Notes under the pieces: model-generated
Seen by the model: only the letters and a program-made list of their open reading frames with translations
The model's database searches: none
Told to the model about the DNA's origin: nothing
From: Pseudomonas sp. SJZ074
GTDB lineage: Bacteria > Pseudomonadota > Gammaproteobacteria > Pseudomonadales > Pseudomonadaceae
Assembly: GCF_007828215.1 (NCBI RefSeq)
Contig: NZ_VIUE01000002.1
Coordinates: forward strand, 124,001 to 188,000
DNA: 64,000 nt
Reading direction: 5' to 3'
Translations under genes and position numbers: made by a program
Shown here: positions 8,596 through 18,034 of the stretch, one piece after another
How positions within the stretch are numbered: position 1 is the first letter of the stretch
How the letters are laid out: every line of letters begins with the position of its first letter

Positions 8596-9204
8596 ATGAA
8601 ACTTCTGCACATCGATTCGAGCATCCTCGGTGACAACTCCGCTTCCCGCCAATTGAGCCGTGAGGTGGTCGAGGCCTGGAAAGCCGCCGAAACGGACGTG
8701 GTGGTGACCTATCGCGACCTGGCCGCCGATGCGATCAGTCACTTTTCCGCACAGACGCTGGTTGCCGCCGGCACCAGCGCCGAATTGCGTGACGCCGCGC
8801 TGCAGCACGAAGCCGACCTCAGCGCCGCTGCGCTGGCTGAGTTCCTCGCGGCGGACGCGGTCGTGATCGCGGCACCGATGTACAACTTCACCATCCCGAC
8901 CCAGCTCAAGGCCTGGATCGACCGGATTGCCGTCGCCGGCAAGACGTTCAGCTACACCGAGGCCGGTCCACAAGGCCTGTGCGGTGGCAAGAAGCTGGTG
9001 ATTGTTTCCACGGCTGGCGGCCTGCACGCCGGTAAGCCCAGTGGCGTGGCCCATGAGGATTACCTGCAACATATGTTCGGTTTCCTCGGCATCACCGACA
9101 TCGAAATCGTCCGCGCCGAGGGCCTGGCCTACGGTGATGACATGCGCAACAAGGCCATGAGCGAAGCCAAGGCGCAGATCGGCGAACAGTTCGCTGCAGC
9201 GTAA
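8596..9204 (+). CDS. azoR: FMN-dependent NADH-azoreductase
   Basis: This 202-residue flavodoxin-fold quinone/azo reductase has the FMN phosphate-binding start [18 protein letters not shown]. Typical AzoR blocks follow: [19 protein letters not shown] near residue 95, and [13 protein letters not shown] near 132. It catalyses two-electron reduction of quinones and azo bonds with NADH. GGAGAG precedes the ATG at 8596; an upstream TTG in frame is less likely. The gene is divergent from the LysR regulator and followed by a REP doublet. Confidence 0.92.
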   Translation: MKLLHIDSSILGDNSASRQLSREVVEAWKAAETDVVVTYRDLAADAISHFSAQTLVAAGTSAELRDAALQHEADLSAAALAEFLAADAVVIAAPMYNFTIPTQLKAWIDRIAVAGKTFSYTEAGPQGLCGGKKLVIVSTAGGLHAGKPSGVAHEDYLQHMFGFLGITDIEIVRAEGLAYGDDMRNKAMSEAKAQIGEQFAAA

Positions 9205-9237
9205 GGCCCGCACAGATCCATCAGGCTCTGAAATCCC

Positions 9238-9326
9238 TGTGGGAGCGAGCCTGCTCGCGATAGCGGTATATCAGTCCCATCAATGCTGACTGACCCACCG
9301 CTTTCGCGAGCAGGCTCGCTCCCACA
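9238..9326. repeat. REP doublet (REPIN), 89 bp
   Basis: The forward arm TGTGGGAGCGAGCCTGCTCGCGA starts at 9238, and its complement ends at 9326 (CTCGCTCCCACA). The variable centre is TATATCAGTCCCATCAATGC. It lies between azoR and the small ORF/hydrolase genes and may form a long transcript hairpin after azoR. Confidence 0.92.
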
Positions 9327-9372
9327 TTGGTTTTTGGGGGCGGTGAAAGTTGCGTCACCCCCTTTCACATTG

Positions 9373-9489
9373 ATGAATATCGAAACCTTCGTAAAACGCT
9401 GTATTCTGCTCATCGGGCTTCTGGCGCAGGTCATGCAAGTCCAGGCAGCGAGCGACGGGGCCTTCCTGTCCGCTGGTGAAGGTGGATGA
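9373..9489 (+). CDS. Possible small secreted peptide
   Basis: A 38-codon frame opens at ATG 9373. Residues 1-26 form a convincing signal peptide: basic VKR, hydrophobic CILLIGLLAQ, and an AXA-like VQA/AS cleavage site. Only about 12 residues follow. The stop is 4 bases before the start of the secreted hydrolase. No good ribosome site is seen before the ATG. It could be a coding remnant, a translational leader for the hydrolase, or chance. Confidence 0.3.
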   Translation: MNIETFVKRCILLIGLLAQVMQVQAASDGAFLSAGEGG

Positions 9490-9493
9490 TTCG

Positions 9494-10531
9494 ATGAGAC
9501 GTCTTGGTGCAGGGATATTGCTTTGTCTGCTCGGCAGCCTGGTTACGGTGCAGGCGGCACCAGCGTTGCACCCCCATTGGAGTGCCGGCTTCCATGAGCT
9601 GAGTTTTCTCGATCCGCTGGATCAGCAGCCAATGCACGCCATTGCGTTCTATCCGTCCCCCGCCAGGGAGCAGACCACCCAACTGGGCGGCTATCAGATC
9701 GACGCCGCACCGGATGCCCAGATTGCCATCGGCCGCTTCCCGATGTTGATGTTGTCCCATGGCAACACAGGTACACCGCTGGCCCTGCACGACCTGGCGA
9801 CCTCACTGGCGCGCAAGGGGTTCGTCGTGGTCGCGGTGATCCACCCTGGCGACAATGCCCAGGACCATAGCCGCCTGGGTACCCTGAGCAACCTCTACGG
9901 GCGGCCGATCCAGATTTCCGAGGCCATCACCGCGACGCTGAACGATCCAATGCTGTCGCCGTTCGTCAATGCCGGGCAGGTGGGGGTGATCGGCTATTCC
10001 GCCGGTGGGGAAACCGCACTGATCCTGTCCGGCGCCACGCCGGACCTCAATCGCCTGCGCCGGTATTGCCAGCAGCGGCCGGACGACCGTGATGCCTGCA
10101 ACACCCAAGGCGAATTGATTGCCGACCGCGACGATCTGCAACCGATGGCCGACCCCAGGGTCCGGGCCTTGCTGCTGATGGCGCCGTTGAGCCTCAAGTT
10201 CGGTCGCCATACCCTGGCCGACGTCCATGTGCCGGTGCTGCTGTACAGCGGCGATGGCGACAAACTGGTGGCCTTCGACAAGAATGCCGCCGCGCTGGCC
10301 CGCAAGCTGCCCACCGCGCCGGATTTCAAGACCCTGGCCGGGGCAGGGCATTTTGTCTTCCTGGCGCCATGCACCGAGGAGCAGATTGCCGCGATGCCTG
10401 CGCTGTGCACCGATGCCGATGGCGTCGATCGCAAGGATATCCACCGCACCATGATCTCCGAAGCGGGGCGTTTCTTCAGCCAGGTCCTGGGCAAGCCGAC
10501 CCGCGCGGGTATGCGTACCGCCGATCAGTAA
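9494..10531 (+). CDS. Secreted alpha/beta hydrolase (dienelactone-hydrolase-like)
   Basis: This 345-residue protein begins with a signal peptide (MRRLGAGILLCLLGSLVTVQA). The alpha/beta-hydrolase core has an oxyanion-region LSHGNTG (residues about 88-94), nucleophile elbow GYSAGG (Ser near 172) and a final GAGHFVFL histidine. An acid is likely in LLYSGDGDKLV. Four Cys in the lid and C-terminal segments fit a periplasmic location. The family includes PAF-acetylhydrolase-like and dienelactone-hydrolase-like esterases; the substrate is unknown. The ATG at 9494 is preferred to the GTG at 9476, which would put a charged tail before the signal peptide. The 3' end overlaps the convergent MFS gene by 7 bp. 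Confidence 0.82.
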   Translation: MRRLGAGILLCLLGSLVTVQAAPALHPHWSAGFHELSFLDPLDQQPMHAIAFYPSPAREQTTQLGGYQIDAAPDAQIAIGRFPMLMLSHGNTGTPLALHDLATSLARKGFVVVAVIHPGDNAQDHSRLGTLSNLYGRPIQISEAITATLNDPMLSPFVNAGQVGVIGYSAGGETALILSGATPDLNRLRRYCQQRPDDRDACNTQGELIADRDDLQPMADPRVRALLLMAPLSLKFGRHTLADVHVPVLLYSGDGDKLVAFDKNAAALARKLPTAPDFKTLAGAGHFVFLAPCTEEQIAAMPALCTDADGVDRKDIHRTMISEAGRFFSQVLGKPTRAGMRTADQ

Positions 10532-11718
10532 GCGGTTTTTTCTGCGCGTTGGCGCAGCAGCAGGGTCAGCCCCAGCCCGGCGATCGACAGCAAGGCGGCG
10601 CAGAAAAAGATCGACGAATAACCCAGGTTCAACGCCACCGCTCCCATCAAAGGCCCGGCAATCGCCAGGGCCAGATCGAAGAACACCGCATAGGCACTCA
10701 ACCCCGCGCCACGGCTGGTGTTCGGCACCTGCTTGATGGCTTCTACCCCGAGCGCCGGATACACCAGCGACAACCCGAAACCCGCCAGCCCGGCACCCAC
10801 CAACGCGAACGCAGGGGAAGGCGCCAGCCAGAGCAGCACCAGCCCCAACGTCTCGATGCTCATGCACGCGATAGCCGAGTTGAAGCCACCGAAGCGGGCA
10901 ATACTGGAAATGAACAGCAAGCGCGAAAGAATGAAGCAGATGCCGAATACCGTCAGGCACCACGCGGCGCCGATCCAGCCACGACTGACATAAAACAGGG
11001 TAATGAATGTGGTGAGGGTGCCGTAGCCGATCGAGGCAAGGCTCAGGCTGGCCCCGTATGGCGCAATACGTCCGAATACCGCCCGGAAGGGCAGGCGTTC
11101 GCCGCGGACCACCGGCACCGAAGGTTTGTTGCGGATCAACAGCAGCGCCGCACCGGCCAGCAGTGACAGCGCGATCCCCAGGCTGGCGAAGCCCAGGTCG
11201 CCCACCATCACCACCCCCAGCGGGGCGCCGATGGCAATGGCGCCGTAGGAGGCAATGCCGTTCCAGGAGATCGAGCGGGCCGTATGTTCCACGCCGACCT
11301 GGCCCATGCACCAACTGATGGTGCCAACGCCGATCAAGCCCTGGGCCACGCCAAGCAACAAGCGGCCGACGATCAGGATCACCAGGCTCGGCATTGGCAG
11401 GCTTTGCAGCAAGGTGGAAATCAACGTCAGCACGCCGCTGAGCACAATGCCCGACAAGCCGTATACGATCGCCCGCTTGGTCCCGACGCTGTCCGAGACT
11501 CGCCCGGCCATGGGGCGGCTGAGCAGGGTCGCCAGGTACTGTGAACCGATGGTCAGGCCGGCCACTACGGCACTGAAGCCCAGTTGCTCATGGACGTACC
11601 CCGGCAACACGGCAATCGGCAGGCCAATGCAGAGGAAGGCGATGAAGGTGTAGAACACGATGGAGACGATCTGCAGGGTGATCGACAGGGAGCTGGGAGT
11701 GGCTTGCGACTTAGACAT
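10525..11718 (-). CDS. MFS transporter, YhhS-like
   Basis: This 397-residue protein has 12 hydrophobic helices and the MFS loop 2-3 motif (GRVSDSVGTKRAIVYG, near residue 70). The opening segment (ITLQIVSIVFYTFIAF) and WCMGQVGVEHTARSISWNG near 150 resemble the YhhS/UPF0226 family, whose members have been linked to export of small toxic compounds. The substrate cannot be named. The ATG at 11718 gives the family length; no strong ribosome site is evident. The gene converges on the secreted hydrolase with a 7-bp overlap. Confidence 0.83.
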   Translation of the reverse strand: MSKSQATPSSLSITLQIVSIVFYTFIAFLCIGLPIAVLPGYVHEQLGFSAVVAGLTIGSQYLATLLSRPMAGRVSDSVGTKRAIVYGLSGIVLSGVLTLISTLLQSLPMPSLVILIVGRLLLGVAQGLIGVGTISWCMGQVGVEHTARSISWNGIASYGAIAIGAPLGVVMVGDLGFASLGIALSLLAGAALLLIRNKPSVPVVRGERLPFRAVFGRIAPYGASLSLASIGYGTLTTFITLFYVSRGWIGAAWCLTVFGICFILSRLLFISSIARFGGFNSAIACMSIETLGLVLLWLAPSPAFALVGAGLAGFGLSLVYPALGVEAIKQVPNTSRGAGLSAYAVFFDLALAIAGPLMGAVALNLGYSSIFFCAALLSIAGLGLTLLLRQRAEKTAY

Positions 11719-11837
11719 GGGCTCGTTCGCGGGCGGCGGCAGAAGAGCTTCATCATGGCCCGGGGTGAGAAGAAAAGAAAGCTGGCTAACTAAATGTGCG
11801 GATGGCAGTGGCGAACTGAAGGTCACCACAAATCCCT

Positions 11838-11926
11838 TGTGGGAGCGGGCTTGCTCGCGAAGACGGTGTGTCAGTTTATAAAATGTTGGCTGACGGACCG
11901 CTTTCGCGAACAAGCCCGCTCCCACA
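11838..11926. repeat. REP doublet (REPIN), 89 bp
   Basis: The forward arm TGTGGGAGCGGGCTTGCTCG starts at 11838 and the inverted arm ends at 11926. The arms use the GGGCTTG variant of the core. It sits upstream of the MFS gene, between two minus-strand genes. Confidence 0.92.
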
Positions 11927-11949
11927 AGGGCATCTTGATCGCCTGAATG

Positions 11950-11980
11950 AAAAAGCCCCGTCACATTGGACAGGGCTTTT
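11950..11980 (-). terminator. Rho-independent terminator of the ABC-F gene
   Basis: On the minus strand AAAAGCCCTGTCC pairs with GACGGGGCTTTT around a short loop. The 3' arm runs into CTTTTTC. It starts about 30 nt after the ABC-F stop codon. Confidence 0.8.
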
Positions 11981-12009
11981 CACTTGCAGCTTGCAGCTCA
12001 GTGCTGCTC

Positions 12010-13596
12010 TTAGAACATCACACCCTGGCTGCGCAGGTAGTCGTCATAAGTACCGCTGAAGTCGACCACACCGTCCGCGCTCAGTTCGATGATGCGGGTG
12101 GCCAGGGACGAAACGAACTCACGGTCGTGGCTGACGAAGATCAGCGTGCCCGGGTAGTTCTCCAGCGCCAGGTTCAGTGCTTCGATGGATTCCATGTCCA
12201 GGTGGTTGGTCGGTTCGTCCATCACCAGTACGTTCGGTTTCTGCAGGATCAGCTTGCCAAACAGCATGCGGCCCTGTTCACCACCGGAAATGACCTTGAC
12301 CGACTTGAGGATCTCGTCGTTGGAAAACAGCATGCGGCCCAAGGTGCCACGGATCATCTGTTCACCCTGTGTCCACTGGCCCATCCAGTCGAACAGGCTG
12401 ACATCGTCGGCGAAATCATGGGCGTGGTCCTGGGCGTAGTAGCCCAGTTCCGCGCTCTCGGTCCACTTCACCGAGCCGGCATCCGGGGCCAGCTCGCCCA
12501 TAAGGGTACGCAGCAGGGTGGTCTTGCCGATACCGTTGGGACCGATGATCGCCACGCGCTCGCCGGCTTCGACGGTGAAGCTGAAGTTCTTGAACAGGGT
12601 CTTGCCATCGAAGCCCTTGGACATGCGCTCGATGGTTACCGCCTGGCGGTGCAGTTTCTTGTTTTGCTCGAAGCGGATGAACGGGCTTACGCGGCTCGAT
12701 GGCTTGACCTCGGCGAGCTGGATCTTGTCGATCTGCTTGGCGCGGGAGGTGGCTTGCTTGGCTTTCGAGGCGTTGGCCGAGAAGCGGCTGACGAAGGTCT
12801 GCAGTTCAGCGATCTGGGCTTTCTTCTTGGCATTGTCCGACAGCAACTGCTCGCGGGACTGGGTCGCCGCGATCATGTATTCGTCGTAGTTGCCAGGGAA
12901 CAGGCGCAGCTCGCCGTAGTCCAGGTCGGCCATGTGGGTGCAGACGCTGTTCAGGAAGTGCCGGTCGTGGGAAATGATGATCATGGTGCTGTTACGCGCC
13001 GTGAGAATGTTTTCCAGCCAGCGGATGGTGTTGATGTCCAGGTGGTTGGTCGGTTCGTCGAGCAACAACACTTCCGGATCGGAGAACAGCGCCTGGGCGA
13101 GCAATACCCGCAGTTTCCAGCCTGGTGCGACTTCGGTCATCGGGCCGAAATGCTGCTCCAACGGAATACCCAGGCCCAGCAACAGCTCACCGGCGCGGGA
13201 TTCGGCGGTGTAGCCGTCCATTTCAGCGAACTCGGTTTCCAGCTCGGCCACGGCCATGCCGTCTTCTTCGGTCATTTCCGGCAGCGAGTAGATGCGATCG
13301 CGCTCGGCCTTGACCTTCCACAGCTCTTCGTGACCCATGATCACGGTGTCGATGACGGTGAATTGCTCGTAGGCGAACTGGTCCTGGCGCAGTTTACCCA
13401 GGCGCACGTTCGGCTCGAGCATGACCTGGCCGCCGGACGGCTCGAGGTCGCCGCCGAGGATCTTCATGAAGGTCGACTTGCCGCAACCGTTGGCGCCGAT
13501 CAAGCCGTAGCGGTTGCCCGCGCCGAATTTGACAGAGACGTTTTCGAACAGCGGCTTGGCGCCGAACTGCATCGTGATGTTAGCTGTAGAGATCAA
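12010..13596 (-). CDS. ybiT: ABC-F family ribosome-associated ATPase, YbiT-type
   Basis: This 528-residue soluble protein has two ABC ATPase domains and no membrane segments. Walker A motifs are GANGCGKST (near residue 35) and GPNGIGKTT (near 352). Walker B motifs are [12 protein letters not shown] and [12 protein letters not shown]. The linker between them (about 250-330) has the basic helices [20 protein letters not shown], which in ABC-F proteins contact the ribosomal E-site tRNA. The first signature motif is degenerate ([14 protein letters not shown]); the second is [12 protein letters not shown] proteins regulate or rescue translation; YbiT-type members are mostly non-antibiotic-resistance housekeeping forms. 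It is monocistronic with its own terminator. Confidence 0.9.
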   Translation of the reverse strand: MISTANITMQFGAKPLFENVSVKFGAGNRYGLIGANGCGKSTFMKILGGDLEPSGGQVMLEPNVRLGKLRQDQFAYEQFTVIDTVIMGHEELWKVKAERDRIYSLPEMTEEDGMAVAELETEFAEMDGYTAESRAGELLLGLGIPLEQHFGPMTEVAPGWKLRVLLAQALFSDPEVLLLDEPTNHLDINTIRWLENILTARNSTMIIISHDRHFLNSVCTHMADLDYGELRLFPGNYDEYMIAATQSREQLLSDNAKKKAQIAELQTFVSRFSANASKAKQATSRAKQIDKIQLAEVKPSSRVSPFIRFEQNKKLHRQAVTIERMSKGFDGKTLFKNFSFTVEAGERVAIIGPNGIGKTTLLRTLMGELAPDAGSVKWTESAELGYYAQDHAHDFADDVSLFDWMGQWTQGEQMIRGTLGRMLFSNDEILKSVKVISGGEQGRMLFGKLILQKPNVLVMDEPTNHLDMESIEALNLALENYPGTLIFVSHDREFVSSLATRIIELSADGVVDFSGTYDDYLRSQGVMF

Positions 13597-13995
13597 AGGT
13601 TTATCCTGCGGAACATTCAGAGTAGCTAAGGGTGCGGCAGTACCTGTTCAGTACCTGTCTGCGCCGATCCGCAACCGTGCAAAGGCAGTGCGGTCACAGG
13701 CGCAAGGGTCCATCCGGCATAAGAGGACAGCAGCATACGAAGCGCCGAGCCCGAATGGATGTGCGCGAAACCGGTTCACGGTGTCGGCCAAAAGGGGGGC
13801 GCATAGTTGGCGGCGATTGTACTGATCTGGCCGCGTTAACGATAGGGTATTGCCCGGGCAAGACAGTTTTTCACAAATGAGGATAACTTTCAGTTACAGC
13901 ATGTGACTAAAATGCCATCTTTCTTGATGTGTCTCTTCTGCCGTTTGGTTGGCCAAGGGACGCGAACTGATCACCCCTGTTGTGTGACGGACTCC
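13597..13995 (+). other. Non-coding interval with an 11-bp tandem repeat
   Basis: No gene is supported between the divergent ABC-F and lpxO genes (about 400 bp). CAGTACCTGTT at 13638-13648 is followed at once by CAGTACCTGTC at 13649-13659, a direct repeat with 10 of 11 matches. It lies about 45-65 bp upstream of the ABC-F start and could be a regulator site; nothing else stands out. Confidence 0.4.
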
Positions 13996-14895
13996 GTGAA
14001 ACTCATCATTGCTGCGATCTACATCCTGTCCATCGGCTATGTGCACCTGCGCGGACGCGTGCGACACAAGCTCGGACGCCAGCTAAGCGACCATTCGTCC
14101 TTCCTGGCGCCCGTCAATTGCCTGCTGTACCTATGTTCGAAACTGCCCAACAAGCCATACCTGAGCCCGATGGACTTCCCTGACCTGAGCCCCCTGCAGG
14201 CCCACTGGGAAGAGATCCGCGCCGAGGGCCAGAGCCTGTTGCAGGCGGGGGCGATCAAGCGGTCGGATCAATACGATGACGTGGGTTTCAATTCGTTCTT
14301 CAAGACGGGCTGGAAGCGCTTCTATCTGAAATGGTACGGCGACAGCCACCCCTCGGCCATGAAGCTGTGTCCACGCACCACCGAGCTGGTGCAGAGCATC
14401 GGTTCGATCAAGGCGGCGATGTTCGCCGAGCTGCCGCCAGGTTCCAGGCTGGTTCGACACCGCGATCCCTACGCCGGGTCGTATCGGTACCATCTGGGCC
14501 TGGAAACCCCCAACGATGCCGGTTGCTATATCAACGTCGATGGCGAGTCTTACCATTGGCGCGATGGCGAGGCGGTGGTCTTCGACGAAACCTTCATCCA
14601 TTACGCCGAAAACACCACATCCCAGAACCGCATCATTTTGTTTTGCGACGTCGAGCGACCAATGCGGTTTCGCTGGGCGACCGCGTTCAATCGCTGGTTC
14701 AGCCGTACCGTGATGGCGGCCGCCGGTGCACCAAACGATGCCGGTGACAAGACGGGCGGATTGAATCGGGCGTTCTCCAGGCTCTACAAGATTCGCTTGC
14801 AGGGCAAGGCGCTGAAGAAGCGCAACCGAAAACTGTATTACCTCCAGAAGTGGGCATTCTTTGGTGGCCTGTTGGCTGTGTTCATCTGGATCTGA
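13996..14895 (+). CDS. lpxO: Lipid A 2-hydroxylase LpxO
   Basis: This 299-residue aspartyl/asparaginyl beta-hydroxylase-family enzyme is Fe(II)/2-oxoglutarate-dependent and adds a 2-OH group to a lipid A secondary acyl chain at the inner membrane. It has an N-terminal hydrophobic anchor (LIIAAIYILSIGYVHL). The metal HxD triad starts at HRD in RLVRHRDPYAGSYRYHLGL (near residue 158), with the distal His in ETFIHYAENT. A C-terminal hydrophobic end (WAFFGGLLAVFIWI) also fits LpxO. The GTG at 13996 (VKLIIAA) is selected by family start; an earlier GTG in frame would add four residues. It stands alone, between the ABC-F gene and ligD. Confidence 0.88.
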   Translation: MKLIIAAIYILSIGYVHLRGRVRHKLGRQLSDHSSFLAPVNCLLYLCSKLPNKPYLSPMDFPDLSPLQAHWEEIRAEGQSLLQAGAIKRSDQYDDVGFNSFFKTGWKRFYLKWYGDSHPSAMKLCPRTTELVQSIGSIKAAMFAELPPGSRLVRHRDPYAGSYRYHLGLETPNDAGCYINVDGESYHWRDGEAVVFDETFIHYAENTTSQNRIILFCDVERPMRFRWATAFNRWFSRTVMAAAGAPNDAGDKTGGLNRAFSRLYKIRLQGKALKKRNRKLYYLQKWAFFGGLLAVFIWI

Positions 14896-14928
14896 GGCTC
14901 TGTCTGGCCCGGTAGGAGCTGGCACGTG

Positions 14929-16887
14929 TCACTCACCGGGCTTTTCTGCGTCCAACTGCTCCCACATCCTGGCGGTGATCCGTTGGCGATGGCTGTAACC
15001 TTCCCATGGATCGGCTCCCAGGCCCCTGACTCGTTCAAGGACTGTCTGGACATCCCATTGCTGGGCGTTACGCAAGCTGCCGAGTTCGGCCCTGGCGATC
15101 GGAACCGATACCGGCAAGCCCGGTCGGGCGCGTACCGAATACGCGGCGACCGTGCTGGCGCCCCGGGCATTACGCAGGTAATCAACGAATACCTTTCCGA
15201 CCCGATTCTTGGGCCCCATGGTCGCGGTGATCTGCTTGGGCATCTGGCGGGTCATGAACTGTGAGATCGCTTTTGCGAAGGCCTTGGTGGCGTCCCAGCC
15301 TTCGCTGCGCGCCAGCGGCACGACGATGTGCATGCCTTTGCCGCCGCTGGTCTTGAGGAACGCCTGCAGGCCCAGCTCATCGAGCAGCGACAGGGTCATG
15401 CGGGTGGCCTCGAGCATGGCGCTCCAGGGCAGCGACGGATCGGGGTCCAGGTCCAGGACAAACAAGTCCGGCGTCTCGATCCGGTCGTGGGTGGCGGTCC
15501 AGGTATGCAGTTCCACCGTGCCCATCTGCGCCGCGCTGATGAGCGCCTGGAGACTGTCGATTTCCATCAGCGCGGCATGGCCCGGGTCCAATCCCGGATC
15601 CAACTGCTTGATATGGGGTATCTCCAGGCGATCGGCGTGTTTCTGAAAGAACTGTTCTTCGCCGATTCCGTCCGGTGCGCGCAACAGCGCGACAGGGCGC
15701 TGTTTCAGGTGGGGCAGGATCCACGGGGCGATGTCTGCGTAATACTGCGCCAGTTCGACTTTCTGCACGCCACTGACGCTGTCGATGACGCGTTCGGGAT
15801 GGGTGATTTTCACGCCGCCGACGTCTACCTCGCGTTTCTTGCGGCCGTGCCTGGGTTCGGCCGTCCTGGTTTTTTTCGGCAGCGGGTGCTCGCGGACAAT
15901 CTTGTTCGCTGGCATATCTTCGAGCAGCGCCACGACGGCGGCCTGGCGTACAAGGCCGCTGGTGGTCCATTCGGTGAACTCGATCTCACAGGCCAGGTCA
16001 GGCTCGACCCACTGCACGCCGCGCCGCTGGGTCGGGTTGACTGGTTTGGCCAGGGGCGAAGCATCCTGTTCGGAGAGTCGCTCCTGCAAGCGTTTGACTT
16101 CATCCCGGCTGAGCCCGCTGCTGACCCGGCCGGCATACACCAGGCCCGTAGGTTCGTTGACTGCGAGCAACAAGGCTCCGAAGCCGTTGCGCTTGTCTTG
16201 CGGCCGGGTGAACCCGACGATCACGAAGGCCTGGCGCAGCCGGCACTTCAGATTGACCCAGTCAGTGCTGCGCCGTGACACATAAGGGCTGCCCTGGCGC
16301 TTGCCGACCACACGGTCCAGCGAGAGGGCGCTGGCGCTTTCCAGGATCTCATCCTCGCTGGCGGAAAAGGCTTCGGAGAAGCGCAATCGCTTGCCGCCGT
16401 GATGCTTGAGGACTTTTCTCAAGGCTAACCGTCGCTCTTCCACGGGGGTCTGACGCAAGTCCTCGCCGTTGAGAAAGGGGGCGTCGAACAGCACGTAGAT
16501 CATGTCCACGGTACGGCCGATTTCAAAGGCGTCGCGCAGGGCGCCCATGTCGGACTGGCCGGTTTCGTCGAGCAGAACCAGGTCGCCGTCCAGCCAACTG
16601 TCTCCCAGGTTCAGCTCGGCCAGGGCCTGGGCATGCAGTTTGAGGCGTTCGGTCCAGTCCTCGTGGTCGCGGCTGAACAGGCGGACTTCGCCATCCTCGA
16701 TGCGGGTCAGCAGCCGATAGCCGTCGAATTTGACTTCATAGCGCCATTCGCCGGAGGGCGGTTGCTCCACGGGCGTTGCCAGTTGCGGCGGCAGTCGCTC
16801 GGGGAGGCGTTCTCTGCGACCCGGTTGGGGGCGGCTGTTCTCGGTTTTTTCGGAAGTAGGGGCAGATTCACGATCGGCCTTGGCCAT
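14929..16887 (-). CDS. ligD: Two-domain DNA ligase D (ligase-polymerase, no phosphoesterase)
   Basis: This 652-residue NHEJ enzyme has an ATP-dependent ligase domain (about residues 30-330) and an archaeo-eukaryotic primase-type polymerase domain (about 360-640). Ligase motif I is EVKFDGYR with the adenylated Lys. Polymerase metal ligands lie in FVLDLDPDPSLPW, with TSGGKGMHIVVPL after it. Typical Pseudomonas LigD is about 840 residues with an N-terminal 3'-phosphoesterase domain; here the N-terminus is only a short charged tail, and no such domain is encoded between it and ku. Motif III reads LDGD rather than the usual LDGE. Motif IV reads LDRVVGKR where most homologues have EG before the hydrophobic pair. 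AAGGGA precedes the ATG. It lies 33 bp downstream of ku. Confidence 0.88.
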   Translation of the reverse strand: MAKADRESAPTSEKTENSRPQPGRRERLPERLPPQLATPVEQPPSGEWRYEVKFDGYRLLTRIEDGEVRLFSRDHEDWTERLKLHAQALAELNLGDSWLDGDLVLLDETGQSDMGALRDAFEIGRTVDMIYVLFDAPFLNGEDLRQTPVEERRLALRKVLKHHGGKRLRFSEAFSASEDEILESASALSLDRVVGKRQGSPYVSRRSTDWVNLKCRLRQAFVIVGFTRPQDKRNGFGALLLAVNEPTGLVYAGRVSSGLSRDEVKRLQERLSEQDASPLAKPVNPTQRRGVQWVEPDLACEIEFTEWTTSGLVRQAAVVALLEDMPANKIVREHPLPKKTRTAEPRHGRKKREVDVGGVKITHPERVIDSVSGVQKVELAQYYADIAPWILPHLKQRPVALLRAPDGIGEEQFFQKHADRLEIPHIKQLDPGLDPGHAALMEIDSLQALISAAQMGTVELHTWTATHDRIETPDLFVLDLDPDPSLPWSAMLEATRMTLSLLDELGLQAFLKTSGGKGMHIVVPLARSEGWDATKAFAKAISQFMTRQMPKQITATMGPKNRVGKVFVDYLRNARGASTVAAYSVRARPGLPVSVPIARAELGSLRNAQQWDVQTVLERVRGLGADPWEGYSHRQRITARMWEQLDAEKPGE

Positions 16888-16920
16888 GACAGATTCCCTT
16901 GTATCACTAACGTCCGTGGT

Positions 16921-17811
16921 TCAGCCCCGGGAGGCCTTGGTGGCTTTTTTGGCTGGAGCGGATTTATTGGTCTTTGCAGTTTTTGCAGGTGTTTTTGTGG
17001 CGGGCTTGTCGGCGGGCTTGCCCTTGCTGCCCAGGCTGCGCTTGAGCAGTTCGGTAAGGTCGATGACGTCGGCCGTCTTGCGCTGTTCTTCGCCCGGGTC
17101 GGTTTCCACCGCTTCGAGCCGGCCCTCGTTGGCCTTCTTCTCCACCAGCTCCATGATCTTGTCCTGGAAACTGTCCCGATAGTCCTGGGGTTCCCAGTCG
17201 GCGCTCATGTCTTGCACCAGACGCTTGGCCATTTCCAGCTCGCCTTTGACCAGGTTCGGTTTGGTGACCTCTTCACCCAGTTCCAGAATGTCCAACCCGC
17301 GCACCTCTGCCGGCCAGCGCAGCATCACCAGTACCAGGGCCGACTCCAGGGGCATCAGCGCCGCCAGGTGTTGGCGTGTATGCAGCACGACGTGGGCCAG
17401 GGCCACCTTGTTGGTCCTGATCAGGGTTTCGCGAAGCAACGCGTAGACTTTGCCGCCACGTTTGTCGGGGGCGAGGAAGTAGGGCGTATCGATGTTCTGC
17501 AGCGGGATCTTCTCGCTGTCGACGAAGGAAAAGATATCGATGGTCTGGGTGGACTTGGGGTGGGCAGAGCGGATTTCCTCTTCGCTGAGCAGCACGTATT
17601 GGCCTTTCTGGTACTCGACGCCCTTGACGATGTCTTCCTTGGCCACCTCCTTGCCCGTGACCTTGTTGACCCGCTTGTAGCCCACCGGATCCATGCTGCG
17701 CTTGTCCAACCAGTCGAAATCCACACCTTGGGACGACGTCGCCGAGACCAGCGCCACGGGGATGTGGACCAGCCCGAAACTGATTGCGCCTTTCCAGATT
17801 GCCCGTGCCAT
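16921..17811 (-). CDS. ku: Ku DNA end-binding protein
   Basis: This 296-residue bacterial Ku starts MARAIWKGAISFGLVHIPVA and holds the beta-barrel ring region and YFLAPDKRGGKVYALLRETL near residue 112. The C-terminus, after about residue 255, is Lys/Ala/Pro-rich, the extended basic tail that in bacterial Ku helps DNA binding and sliding. Ku homodimers thread onto double-strand breaks and recruit LigD. It is the first gene of a ku-ligD operon, with a 33-bp gap. In other bacteria this pathway acts mainly in stationary phase. Confidence 0.94.
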   Translation of the reverse strand: MARAIWKGAISFGLVHIPVALVSATSSQGVDFDWLDKRSMDPVGYKRVNKVTGKEVAKEDIVKGVEYQKGQYVLLSEEEIRSAHPKSTQTIDIFSFVDSEKIPLQNIDTPYFLAPDKRGGKVYALLRETLIRTNKVALAHVVLHTRQHLAALMPLESALVLVMLRWPAEVRGLDILELGEEVTKPNLVKGELEMAKRLVQDMSADWEPQDYRDSFQDKIMELVEKKANEGRLEAVETDPGEEQRKTADVIDLTELLKRSLGSKGKPADKPATKTPAKTAKTNKSAPAKKATKASRG

Positions 17812-18034
17812 GGAGCAGTTTCCTTGCCGTGAAGGGTTCTCTCTGGTGACCTTCCTGCCTTTGAAAAAGTTTCCATCGGGCGCCGGCTGGCGACGGGGCC
17901 AAGGCGTACCAGCGGTTCTCTCTCGGAGAAGCCTCGTTACATCTTCAACCGGATATTTCGCTTAACAAGCGTGAACCTGCGCGGTAGCGTGTTTTCGATA
18001 TCCCTGAGCGATTTCCGCGAAGCAGGAGGTACCG

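Noticed and set aside
11947..13629. 560-codon plus-strand frame opposite the ABC-F gene
   Set aside because: It is a shadow of the ABC-F ATPase, which has both Walker motif sets and its own terminator on the minus strand.
13903..13995. Upstream extension of lpxO from 13903
   Set aside because: The added residues are Cys-rich and unlike the family. The GTG start at 13996 gives the normal LpxO N-terminus.
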